From the NCBI RefSeq assembly GCF_004217185.1, contig NZ_SHKL01000001.1, positions 1,696,001 through 1,760,000 on the forward strand: a stretch of DNA of 64,000 nt, given 5' to 3'. This document shows positions 54,837 through 62,633 of this stretch, in pieces. The translations under genes were made by a program, and so were the position numbers. The first letter of the stretch is position 1, and the number at the start of each line of letters is the position of its first letter. The notes below the pieces were generated by a model. That model did no database searches. It was given only the letters and a program-made list of their open reading frames with translations, and had not been told where the DNA came from. Source of the stretch: Pseudonocardia sediminis (GTDB taxonomy: Bacteria; Actinomycetota; Actinomycetes; Mycobacteriales; Pseudonocardiaceae).

Positions 54837-55949
54837 GTGTCCGACGTGACCTGCCCCTTCGCCCCGTCCACGCGGGGTCTCGACGAGCCGGACCCGGTCC
54901 GGCCCGCACTGCGCCGGTCCGGGCCGCTCGTCGAGGCGCAGGCCCCCGCGGGCGGCCCGGTGTGGATCGTGACCGACGCCGAGCTGGCCCGGGCCGTGTT
55001 CGCCGACCCGCGGATCAGCAAGGATCCCGCCCTCGCACCGCCGTCCTGGGACCCGCGGGTCGCAGGGCTGGAGCCGCCGGCGGCACAGCAGCCGGCGCTG
55101 ACGACGCTGGAGGGGGAGGCCCACGCGGCACTGCGGCGGGCCCATGCGCCGCTGCTCGCCGCACGGCGGATGCTCGCCGGCTACGACCAGATGATGGCCA
55201 TCGCCCGCGAGCTGCTCGGCGCGCTCGGCGACGGACCCGTCGACCTGACCGAGGACTTCAGCACCCGCTACCCGCTGACCGTCGTCTGCGACGTGCTCGG
55301 CGTGCCACGCGACCGCGTCGACGACGCGATCGCCGCCTGCCGGGGGATGTACTCCGACGACCCGGCCCTGGTGGGCGCGGCGATGGGCGCCTTCGCCGAC
55401 CTCGCCGCGGCGGCGGTGCGCAGCGGGGACGGGATCGCGGCGGAGCTGGCCGGCCGGATGCCGTCCGGGACGACCGGCGACGACCTGCACTACCAGCTCT
55501 TCGCCCTGCTGTTCGCCGGTCAGCTCACGACCGACCCGGCCGTCGGGTTCCTGGTCGCGCGGGCGCTCGCCGAGCCGGGCGAGCCCGAGGAACTCGTCCG
55601 CGAGACGTTGCGCGAGCATCCGCCGGCGCCGTTCAGCCTGTGGCGGTTCACCGCGACCGAGATCGAGCTCGCCGGTACCCGGCTGCCCGCCGGTGCGCCG
55701 CTGCTCGTCGACATCGAGGGGATCAACGGCCACATCACCCCCGGCGAGCAGGACCTCAGCTTCGGCGGGGGCCACCACTACTGCGCCGGGGCGCAGCTCG
55801 CCCGCTACGAGCTGCAGGCCCTGGTCGAGGTGCTGCGCACCGACCACCCGGACGCGCGGCTGGCCGTGTCCCGCTCCGAGCTGCGTGCGGTGTCGCCCGC
55901 CGGGATCGGCGGGAGCCGGCTCGCCGCACTCCCGGTGATCCTGCGCTGA
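54837..55949 (+). CDS. cytochrome P450 with atypical I-helix
   Basis: 370 residues, on the short side. The heme-binding motif FGGGHHYCAGAQLAR (Cys near residue 316) is intact and the K-helix ExxR is in ELVRETLREHPP. The I-helix reads LLFAGQLTTDP: the acidic residue of the usual AGx(D/E)TT is replaced by Leu. This pair normally shuttles protons for O2 activation, so the chemistry may differ. The GTG at 54837 follows AGGAGG with a 4-nt gap. It is divergent from a MarR gene and 27 bp from the convergent BVMO gene. No ferredoxin gene is adjacent. Confidence 0.9.
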   Translation: MSDVTCPFAPSTRGLDEPDPVRPALRRSGPLVEAQAPAGGPVWIVTDAELARAVFADPRISKDPALAPPSWDPRVAGLEPPAAQQPALTTLEGEAHAALRRAHAPLLAARRMLAGYDQMMAIARELLGALGDGPVDLTEDFSTRYPLTVVCDVLGVPRDRVDDAIAACRGMYSDDPALVGAAMGAFADLAAAAVRSGDGIAAELAGRMPSGTTGDDLHYQLFALLFAGQLTTDPAVGFLVARALAEPGEPEELVRETLREHPPAPFSLWRFTATEIELAGTRLPAGAPLLVDIEGINGHITPGEQDLSFGGGHHYCAGAQLARYELQALVEVLRTDHPDARLAVSRSELRAVSPAGIGGSRLAALPVILR

Positions 55950-55976
55950 GCCCTCTACGGGTCCGTCGTGGCCGTC

Positions 55977-57854
55977 TCAGCCCCGGGCGGGCTCGACGTC
56001 GAAGTCGGCCAGGTCGGCGGTGCGGGTCATCTCCCAGTAGTCCACGATCCGCCACGGCAGCGCGGAGACGACGCGGCCGGCGTCGTTGCGGTACCAGTTG
56101 CCCATCCCGGGGTGGGTCCAGATCATCCGGTCGTGGGCGTCGTCGTGGCGGGCGACGTAGTCGGCCTCGGTCTCCTCGCGCACCTCGGCCGCGCCGATCC
56201 TGCGCTGCGCCATCTGCACCAGCAGGTCGACGATGTAGCGGACCTGGCACTCGGCGATCGTGATGTAGGACCCGCCGTGCCCGAGGACGGTGCCCGGCCC
56301 GCAGGTCAGGAACAGGTTCGGGAACCCGGCCGTCGCGATGCCCAGGTGCGCGGTGGCGTCGTCGTCGCCCCAGACCTGTGCGGTGGTGCACCCGTCGCGG
56401 CCGAACACGTCCATCGGGTGCAGCACCTTGTGCGTGTGGAACCCGGTGGCCAGGACGACGACGTCGGCGGCGACCTCGGTGCCGTCGGCGCCGCGCAGCC
56501 CGCGCGGGGTGATCGCGGCGACCGGCTCGGGCACGAGGTCCACGTTCTCCCGCCGCAGCGCGGCGAACCACCCGTTGTCGAGCAGCATCCGCTTGCCGAA
56601 CGGCGGGTAGTCCGGAAGCGCCTTCTCCCGCAGGTCCGGGCGGCCGTCCAGTTCGGACTCCAGGTACCGGGTGAACACACGCCGGTGCGCGTCGTTCATC
56701 GCGTTCACCGACCGCTCCGGGTGCTCCCACTCCGGGTCCACCTGCAGCGACGGGTGCACGCGGTCGCCGGTGTTCCAGCTCAGCCGGGTGCGGTACCAGA
56801 GACGGTAGAACGGCACATGCTCCATCAGGTGGTGCATGCCCTCCGGTACGCCGGAGAAGTAGACGTCGTTCGGCGCCACCCACTGCGGGGAGCGCTGGAA
56901 GATCGTCAGGTGCTCGACGTCGTCGGCGATCGCGGGCACCACCTGCATCGCGCTCGCCCCGCTGCCGACGACCGCGACCCGCTTGCCCGCCAGGTCCAGG
57001 TCCTGCGGCCACCGCGCGGTGTGGAAGATCGGCCCGGCGAACGTGTCCAGGCCCGGGATCGCCGGCACCTTCGGCTTGTTGAGCTGTCCGGTCGCGGTGA
57101 TCACGACGTCGGCGACGAGCGCGTCCCCGGCGCTGGTGCGGACCGTCCAGTGCTGGGCGTCCTCGTCGTAGACGGCGGAGGCGACCTCGGTGCCGAACCG
57201 GATCCGTGACCGCAGCGCGTGCTCGTCGGCGACGTCGCGCAGGTAGGTGATCACCTCGTCGCGCTTGCCGAAGTGCGTCGACCAGGCGCGCGGGGCGAAC
57301 GAGTACGAGTACAGGTAGCTGGGGGTGTCCACGCCGGCGCCGGGGTAGGCGTTCTCCAGCCAGGTGCCGCCGACGTCGTCGTTCTTCTCCAGCACCACGT
57401 GCTCGATGCCCGCCCGGTCCAGCTCGATCGCGGCCAGCATCCCGGAGACCCCGGCCCCGATCACGATCACCGACGGCCCGGTGCCGGGCTCGACCCTGCG
57501 CACCGGCTCGTCGACGAAGCCCATGTCCCGCGCGGCCATCTCGCCGTACTCGGGCGTCACCGGCTCGCCGACGGCGAGGGTCATCAGCTCGACGAGCTCG
57601 TCGCCGGTGGGGGCGGGCAGGGCGGGCTCGCCGCCGGCCAGGACGGCGTCGCAGACCGCCGCGCGGATCTCGGCGGCCACCTCGGGGGCGAACCCGCCGC
57701 CGTCGTTGTCCTCCATGCCGCGGCTGCGGGTCGGGCGGTAGGGGTCGGCGAGCCAGCGGCGGTCCCCGGTGAGCTGGACGAGCACCGGCACGAGCGAGGG
57801 TAGGTTCGCGTACTCCAGCGCGGCGGCCAGGGTCTCCCGGTCGGTGCCGGCCAT
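55977..57854 (-). CDS. Baeyer-Villiger monooxygenase (4-hydroxyacetophenone monooxygenase-like)
   Basis: 625 residues. Two Rossmann motifs (VIVIGAGVSGMLAAIELDRAG near 131; VAVVGSGASAMQVVPAIA near 290) bind FAD and NADPH. The type I BVMO fingerprint FAGPIFHTARWPQD (FxGxxxHxxxWP, near 270) is exact. The about 125-residue N-terminal extension (RETLAAALEYANLPSLVPVLVQLTGD...) is characteristic of HapE-type enzymes that turn aryl or other ketones into esters. ATG 57854 follows AGAGGA. It is divergent from a nitroreductase and ligase gene pair. Confidence 0.92.
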   Translation of the reverse strand: MAGTDRETLAAALEYANLPSLVPVLVQLTGDRRWLADPYRPTRSRGMEDNDGGGFAPEVAAEIRAAVCDAVLAGGEPALPAPTGDELVELMTLAVGEPVTPEYGEMAARDMGFVDEPVRRVEPGTGPSVIVIGAGVSGMLAAIELDRAGIEHVVLEKNDDVGGTWLENAYPGAGVDTPSYLYSYSFAPRAWSTHFGKRDEVITYLRDVADEHALRSRIRFGTEVASAVYDEDAQHWTVRTSAGDALVADVVITATGQLNKPKVPAIPGLDTFAGPIFHTARWPQDLDLAGKRVAVVGSGASAMQVVPAIADDVEHLTIFQRSPQWVAPNDVYFSGVPEGMHHLMEHVPFYRLWYRTRLSWNTGDRVHPSLQVDPEWEHPERSVNAMNDAHRRVFTRYLESELDGRPDLREKALPDYPPFGKRMLLDNGWFAALRRENVDLVPEPVAAITPRGLRGADGTEVAADVVVLATGFHTHKVLHPMDVFGRDGCTTAQVWGDDDATAHLGIATAGFPNLFLTCGPGTVLGHGGSYITIAECQVRYIVDLLVQMAQRRIGAAEVREETEADYVARHDDAHDRMIWTHPGMGNWYRNDAGRVVSALPWRIVDYWEMTRTADLADFDVEPARG

Positions 57855-57870
57855 CGGGTCCTCTTCTCGT

Positions 57871-57884
57871 CTAACAGCGGTTAG
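57871..57884. promoter_or_regulatory. palindrome CTAAC-N4-GTTAG, candidate TetR operator
   Basis: Perfect 5-bp arms at 57871-57875 and 57880-57884 in the 130-bp region shared by the BVMO and nitroreductase genes. The TetR-family gene further down the cluster is the obvious candidate to bind it. Confidence 0.5.
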
Positions 57885-57984
57885 GTGAGTCTGCTCCGAA
57901 CAGCTCTTGACGGGCAAGCCCCGTGCCGACAGGCTCCCGATTCATACCTGACGGCCGGTAGTCGGTTCGACGAGGAGACGACAG

Positions 57985-58653
57985 ATGGCGGCACTGACGC
58001 AAGCATCCACATCGGACCTGGCGACGGCCATGCGCACCACCGGCACGTGCCGCTACTTCCGGCCCGACCCGGTCCCGGACGAGGTGCTGCACTCCGCGTT
58101 CGACGACGCCCGCTTCGGCCCGCAGGGCGGCAACCGCCAGCCCGTGCGCTGGATCGTCGTCCGCTCGGCCGAGCGCAAGCAGGCCCTCGCCGACCTCTAC
58201 CTGCCGATGTGGAAGGGCTACCTCGAGGCCGTCACCGGTGGCACCGTCGAGGCCAAGGCGCTGCCCCGCACGGTCGCCGACGCCGACCACTTCGCCGAGC
58301 ACCTGGCCGACGCCCCCGCGATCGTCGTCGTCTGCGCGGAGCTCTCCGGGCTGCACCCGACCGACCACGAGCTCGGACGGCTCTCGGTCGTCGGCGGGGC
58401 GTCTATCTACCCGGTGATGCAGAACTTCTGCCTGTCGCTGCGGGCCCAGGGCGTCGCCTCGGCGGTGACCACGCTGCTGTGCCACCACGAGCCCGCGGTC
58501 CGGGAGCTGCTGGAGATCCCGGACGAGTTCATCACCGCCGCGCACGTCGCCGTCGGGTACCCGGAGAAGCCGTTCCCGACGAGGCTGACCCGCACCCCCG
58601 TCGCCGAGGCGGTGTCGTCGGAGACGTTCGGCACGCCGCTGTTCCGGAGCTGA
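57985..58653 (+). CDS. nitroreductase-family flavoprotein
   Basis: 222 residues. FMN-binding nitroreductase pattern: MRTTGTCRYFRPDPVPDEVLHSAFDDARFGPQGGNRQPVRWIVVRS near the N-terminus (Arg and the GGNRQP loop), and a C-terminal VAVGYPEKPFP segment. Family members reduce nitroaromatics, quinones or enones with NAD(P)H, or act as dehydrogenases. The gene is 2 bp upstream of the ligase gene, so they form one operon. Function in the cluster is inferred as redox processing of the same substrate. Confidence 0.87.
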   Translation: MAALTQASTSDLATAMRTTGTCRYFRPDPVPDEVLHSAFDDARFGPQGGNRQPVRWIVVRSAERKQALADLYLPMWKGYLEAVTGGTVEAKALPRTVADADHFAEHLADAPAIVVVCAELSGLHPTDHELGRLSVVGGASIYPVMQNFCLSLRAQGVASAVTTLLCHHEPAVRELLEIPDEFITAAHVAVGYPEKPFPTRLTRTPVAEAVSSETFGTPLFRS

Positions 58654-58655
58654 GG

Positions 58656-60284
58656 ATGTCCGACGTCCGCGACCCCGCCGCGCCGGGCGGCCCGCCCCCC
58701 GACGCCGCGGCGCACACGTCCGGCCTGGCCGCCCAGCACCGTGCCGCGATCGGCCGGGCCACTCTCGGCGACCAGCTGCGACGCCACGCCCGCACCCGCC
58801 CGGACAAGGTCGCCGTCGTCGGCTACGGCCCCGACGGGACCCGCACCGAGACCACCTACGCCGAGCTGGACGCCCGCGCCAACAGGTGGGCCCACCTGCT
58901 GCGGCGGCTCGGCGTCGCCCGCGGCGACCGCGTCGCGTCGATGGCGCGCAACTCGGTCGAGGTGATCGCGGCCTACTACGGCACGCTCAAGCTCGGGGCC
59001 GCGTTCACCGGCGTCAACGGGCTCTACCGGGAACGCGAGGTCGCCCACCAGCTCGGCCACGCCGAGCCGGTCGTGGTGCTGTCCGACCCGGCGTTCGCCG
59101 GGGTCGTCGCGGCCGCCGCACCGGCCGGAACGCTGCGGCTGACCTACGGCGACGACGCCGACGCCGCGCTGGCCGGGGAGCCGGCGACCGAGCCGGACGC
59201 CGACGTCGACGAGTCGTGCGTCGCGATGGTCGTCTACACCTCCGGGACCGAGGCCGCGCCCAAGGGCGTGCTGATCCCGCACCGCAACTACCTGATCTCC
59301 ACCGCGCCCGCCTGGAGCTGGGGCGTGAACACCGGCCCGGACGACACGTGGCTGTTCGTGATGCCGTTCCACACCATCGCCGGGCTCGGCTCGATGACGA
59401 CGCTGACGATGATGGGCGCGACGCTGGTGCTGCCGTCCACGGTGGAGCCCGGCCCGGCGCTGGAGATGATCGCCCGCGACCGCGTCACCGTGATCGCCCA
59501 GACGCCGACGTTCTACCTGGCCCTGACCGCGCAGCCCGGGTTCGGGCCGGACTCGGTCGGGCAGGTCCGGCGCGCCATGACCTACGGCGGGCAGGTCGCC
59601 CCGCACGCCGTCGACGCCTGGGCCGCGGCCGCGCCGGAGGTCGTCTGGGGCACCTACTGGGGGCAGTCGGAACTCTCGCAGCTGGGCACCGTCGGCTGGT
59701 TCCGCACGCTCGACGACATCCCGGGCGGCGACCCGTCGTGGATCGGGAAGCCGGTCACACACCTGGAGACCCGCGTCGTCGACGCCGAGGACCACGACGC
59801 CGAGGTCGGCGAGCTGATCTGCCGCTCGCCGTCGGTGATGCTGGGCTACCTCGGCGACCCCGAGCGGACGGCGGCGGTCTTCCGTGACGGCTGGGTGCGC
59901 ACCGGGGACATGGTGCGCGTCGACGCCGACGGGAACCTGTTCTTCCACGACCGGCTCAAGGACATGATCAAGTCCGGCGGCATGAACGTGTCGTCGCAGG
60001 AGGTCGAGCGGGTGCTGCACACCCACCCCGGCGTGCTGCGGGCGGCGGTGGTCGGGATGCCCGACGCGTACTGGTCCGAGGCCGTGACGGCGTTCCTGGT
60101 GCCGCGGCCGGGGGAGTCCCCGGACCCGGACGAGGTGATCGCGTTCTGCCGCGAGCAGCTCGCGGTCTTCAAGGTGCCCAAGGCGGTGCACGTCGTCGAG
60201 GAGCTGCCGGTGGACCCGCAGGGCAAGATCCTCAAGCGGGAGCTGCGACGGCAGGGCGCGCCCGGCCCGGCGGCGGCACCGTGA
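58656..60284 (+). CDS. AMP-dependent acyl-CoA synthetase/ligase
   Basis: 542 residues of the ANL superfamily. The P-loop is VVYTSGTEAAPKGVLIPHRN (Glu in place of the common Thr), A5 is YWGQSELSQLG, the hinge/A8 is FHDRLKDMIKSGGMNVSSQEVERVL, and the C-terminal catalytic Lys lies in DPQGKILKREL. It should convert a carboxylic acid to its CoA thioester; the acid is unknown. ATG 58656 directly follows the nitroreductase stop with GAGG upstream. Confidence 0.92.
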   Translation: MSDVRDPAAPGGPPPDAAAHTSGLAAQHRAAIGRATLGDQLRRHARTRPDKVAVVGYGPDGTRTETTYAELDARANRWAHLLRRLGVARGDRVASMARNSVEVIAAYYGTLKLGAAFTGVNGLYREREVAHQLGHAEPVVVLSDPAFAGVVAAAAPAGTLRLTYGDDADAALAGEPATEPDADVDESCVAMVVYTSGTEAAPKGVLIPHRNYLISTAPAWSWGVNTGPDDTWLFVMPFHTIAGLGSMTTLTMMGATLVLPSTVEPGPALEMIARDRVTVIAQTPTFYLALTAQPGFGPDSVGQVRRAMTYGGQVAPHAVDAWAAAAPEVVWGTYWGQSELSQLGTVGWFRTLDDIPGGDPSWIGKPVTHLETRVVDAEDHDAEVGELICRSPSVMLGYLGDPERTAAVFRDGWVRTGDMVRVDADGNLFFHDRLKDMIKSGGMNVSSQEVERVLHTHPGVLRAAVVGMPDAYWSEAVTAFLVPRPGESPDPDEVIAFCREQLAVFKVPKAVHVVEELPVDPQGKILKRELRRQGAPGPAAAP

Positions 60285-60353
60285 CGGCCCTCCGTACCGA
60301 CGGCTGTGCGGTGGCGTTCGGCAGTGCGTGGCGTGTTCGGGTAGGGGCCCGTC

Positions 60354-61004
60354 GTGGGTGAGGCGGACGGCGCCGCCGTGCCGATGACCCGGGGCGCGCG
60401 GACGCGGCAGCGGCGTGAGGAGATCGTCGCCGCGGCCGCGCGGACGTTCGCCGAGCAGGGCTACGCCGCGGTCGGGATGCGCGAGATCGCCGACGCCGTC
60501 GGGGTGCGCGGGGCGAGCCTCTACCACCACTTCGCGTCCAAGGAGGAGATCCTCTACGCGGTCTGCCTGACCGTGACCCGGGAGCCGAACGAGGAGAACC
60601 TGCCGCTGCTCGACGCCGCCGGCACCCCGTCGCAGCGGCTCGCCGCCCTCGTCGACGGGCACCTGCGCCACCTGCACCGCCGCCGCACCGAGCACGTCGT
60701 CGGACTGCACGAGCTGGCCGCGCTGACACCCGGGCACCGGACCGAGATCGACGGCTACCGGCGCTACTACCAACGCCGCGTCCGGGACGTGATCACCGCC
60801 GGGATGCGGTCCGGGGAGTTCACGGTCCCGGACGCCCGGCTGGCCGCGTTCGCGGTGCTGGACATGCTCAACGGGCTGAGCAACTGGTTCCGCCCGGACC
60901 GCGACCTCGATCTCGACGCCGTCGTCTCCGGCTACGTCGACCTGGTCGTGGTGCGGATGCTCGGCGCCGCCCATTGCGCTTCCCCACAGGCCCCACGACC
61001 ATGA
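60354..61004 (+). CDS. TetR/AcrR-family regulator
   Basis: 216 residues. The N-terminal HTH is TRQRREEIVAAAARTFAEQGYAAVGMREIADAVGVRGASLYHHFASKEEILYAV (about 16-70), followed by an all-helical ligand domain. It resembles KstR2/FadR-like TetR proteins that respond to CoA thioesters, in keeping with the neighbouring ligase. GTG 60354 has TAGGGG 6 nt upstream, a weak leaderless -10. Confidence 0.9.
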   Translation: MGEADGAAVPMTRGARTRQRREEIVAAAARTFAEQGYAAVGMREIADAVGVRGASLYHHFASKEEILYAVCLTVTREPNEENLPLLDAAGTPSQRLAALVDGHLRHLHRRRTEHVVGLHELAALTPGHRTEIDGYRRYYQRRVRDVITAGMRSGEFTVPDARLAAFAVLDMLNGLSNWFRPDRDLDLDAVVSGYVDLVVVRMLGAAHCASPQAPRP

Positions 61005-61039
61005 TTGTTCGTGCCGCCGTCGCCTGAGGAGGACCGCCC

Positions 61040-61786
61040 GTGGTGACCATGAACGTCGAGGACGAGCTCACCATCGAGGTCGTCACGGCCATCCGCGACG
61101 GTGACGTCGAGGAGCTGCGCGCGCTGCTCGAGGAGTGTCCGTGGCTGGCGAACGTGTGGATCGACGACGACGAGCCGACCGGCACCGCCCGCTCACTGCT
61201 GCACGTCCTCACCGACTGGCCCGGGCACTGCCCGCGCGGTGCCGAGACGGTCGCCGCGCTGGTCGAGGCGGGGTCGGTCGTCGACGTCCGGTTCCGCGGC
61301 GCGCACTCCGAGACACCCCTGCACTGGGCCGCGAGCTGCGACGACGTCGACGTGATCGACGCCCTGCTCGACGCCGGCGCCGACATCGAGATCTCCGGGG
61401 CGATCCTCGGCGGCGGGTCGCCGCTGGCCGACGCGTGCGGGTTCAAGCAGTGGAAGGCCGCACACCGGCTGATCGAGCGCGGGGCGCGGACGTCGCTGTT
61501 CGACGCCGCGACGCTCGGGCTGACCGACCGGGTCAGGACGGTGTGCGAGTCCGACCCGGCTCCCGGCGCCGACGAGGTGACGGCCGCGTTCTGGGGCGCC
61601 TGCCACGGTGGGCGCCGCGAGAGCGCGCAGTACCTGCTCGCCCGGGGCGCCGACCCGAACTGGCTCCCGCCGTGGGAACGGACCACGGCACTCGACGCCG
61701 CCGTCCGCGACGAGTCCGAGGACCTCGTGACCTGGCTGCGTGAGCAGGGCGCCCTCAGCGCGACCGACATCCCGGCCGGCCCGTAG
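61040..61786 (+). CDS. ankyrin-repeat protein
   Basis: 248 residues. Ankyrin units are visible: VVTAIRDGDVEELRALLEECPWLAN, SETPLHWAASCDDVDVIDALLDAGADIEI, GGSPLADACGFKQWKAAHRLIERGA, then two more degenerate units ending TTALDAAVRDESEDLVTWLREQGA. No signal peptide or catalytic domain. Such stand-alone proteins mediate protein contacts; no partner is evident. The GTG at 61040 has GAGGAGG about 7 nt upstream. Confidence 0.85.
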   Translation: MVTMNVEDELTIEVVTAIRDGDVEELRALLEECPWLANVWIDDDEPTGTARSLLHVLTDWPGHCPRGAETVAALVEAGSVVDVRFRGAHSETPLHWAASCDDVDVIDALLDAGADIEISGAILGGGSPLADACGFKQWKAAHRLIERGARTSLFDAATLGLTDRVRTVCESDPAPGADEVTAAFWGACHGGRRESAQYLLARGADPNWLPPWERTTALDAAVRDESEDLVTWLREQGALSATDIPAGP

Positions 61787-61798
61787 ACACGCCGTGAT

Positions 61799-62112
61799 CG
61801 AGCGTCACGACGTGGTTGCGCGAACCGCCGGAACGTGACGCTCGGCCGGGGGTCGGGCGTCACGCACTGGCTGTGCCGATCGAGCGTCACGGAACGGTCA
61901 CGCGAGTCGCCGGAACGTGACGCTCGGGCCGGGAGCGGCGCCGGCGCCGGCGAAACCGGGTCGTGCGAGTTGCCACCGTGTGCCGCCCGGCCCGGGGATC
62001 GGATCGGGCGTCACGAATCGGCTGCGCGGATCGCCAGTACGTGACGTTCGGCCCGGGGTCGGCGATCGGGCGTCACGACATGGTCGTGCGCGTCGCCGGA
62101 ACGTGACGCTCG
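61799..62112. repeat. REP-like hairpin repeats, four full copies and a half copy
   Basis: Each unit has CGRGCGTCACG and CGTGACGYTCG as 11-bp arms around about 24 nt. Arms: 61799-61809/61834-61844; 61881-61891/61916-61926; 62005-62015/62040-62050; 62067-62077/62102-62112. The first arm alone recurs at 61854-61864. All four have the same arm-to-arm distance. Confidence 0.85.
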
Positions 62113-62184
62113 ATCGGCGATGTCGCTGCCGACGGTCGTCCGGAGTGCCCGATGCCGGCCCGCCGCCGGTCGTGCCCCCTCTTC

Positions 62185-62254
62185 GTGAACGCGCGGTGAT
62201 CCGGAGTTCGCGCGCGGATCCGGTATCCGCGCGCATCCGGACGCGCGCGTTCAC
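62185..62254. repeat. nested inverted repeat
   Basis: Outer arms GTGAACGCGCG (62185-62195) and CGCGCGTTCAC (62244-62254) enclose CGCGCGGAT (62211-62219) and ATCCGCGCG (62225-62233) with a 5-nt loop. It lies about 380 bp from the lhr end. Role unknown. Confidence 0.65.
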
Positions 62255-62633
62255 CGGTTTCCCGCGCGAACCGGGGATCATCGGTGCGGGTCCGTCCCCG
62301 GACCGGGCCGCGACCGACAGGGCGACGGCACGTGCCCGCAGACGCCCCGACGGCAGACGCCCCCCGACGGCGGGTGCTGCGACGGCGGGTGCTGCGACAA
62401 CGGCTGCTCCGACGTCAGGTGCCCCGGCGTCGGGTGCCCCGACCGCAGGCGCCATACCCGCTGGCCCCCGCATACAGGCGCGCCGATGGGGCATGGACGA
62501 GGCCGGCCCGCCCGAACCCGTTCTCATCCGTCGCGTCGTCCCGGGGTCTGAGGCGTATCCGGGGCCTGAGGCGTCCCGGAGCTGGGGCGTCCTGGAGCCG
62601 TGGCTGTCCGGTGCCGCCATCGGCGACCGGTGC

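Larger units (their letters stand above)
61787..62633. other. long intergenic region of palindromic repeats, no gene seen
   Basis: About 850 bp between the ankyrin gene and the convergent end of lhr. The left third holds four hairpin repeats and a half unit, the middle a nested inverted repeat. The right part (about 62330-62450) has loosely repeated GACGGCGGGTGCTGC-type units. Open frames here lack ribosome-binding sites and show only repeat-derived or proline/arginine-rich translations. Confidence 0.7.
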
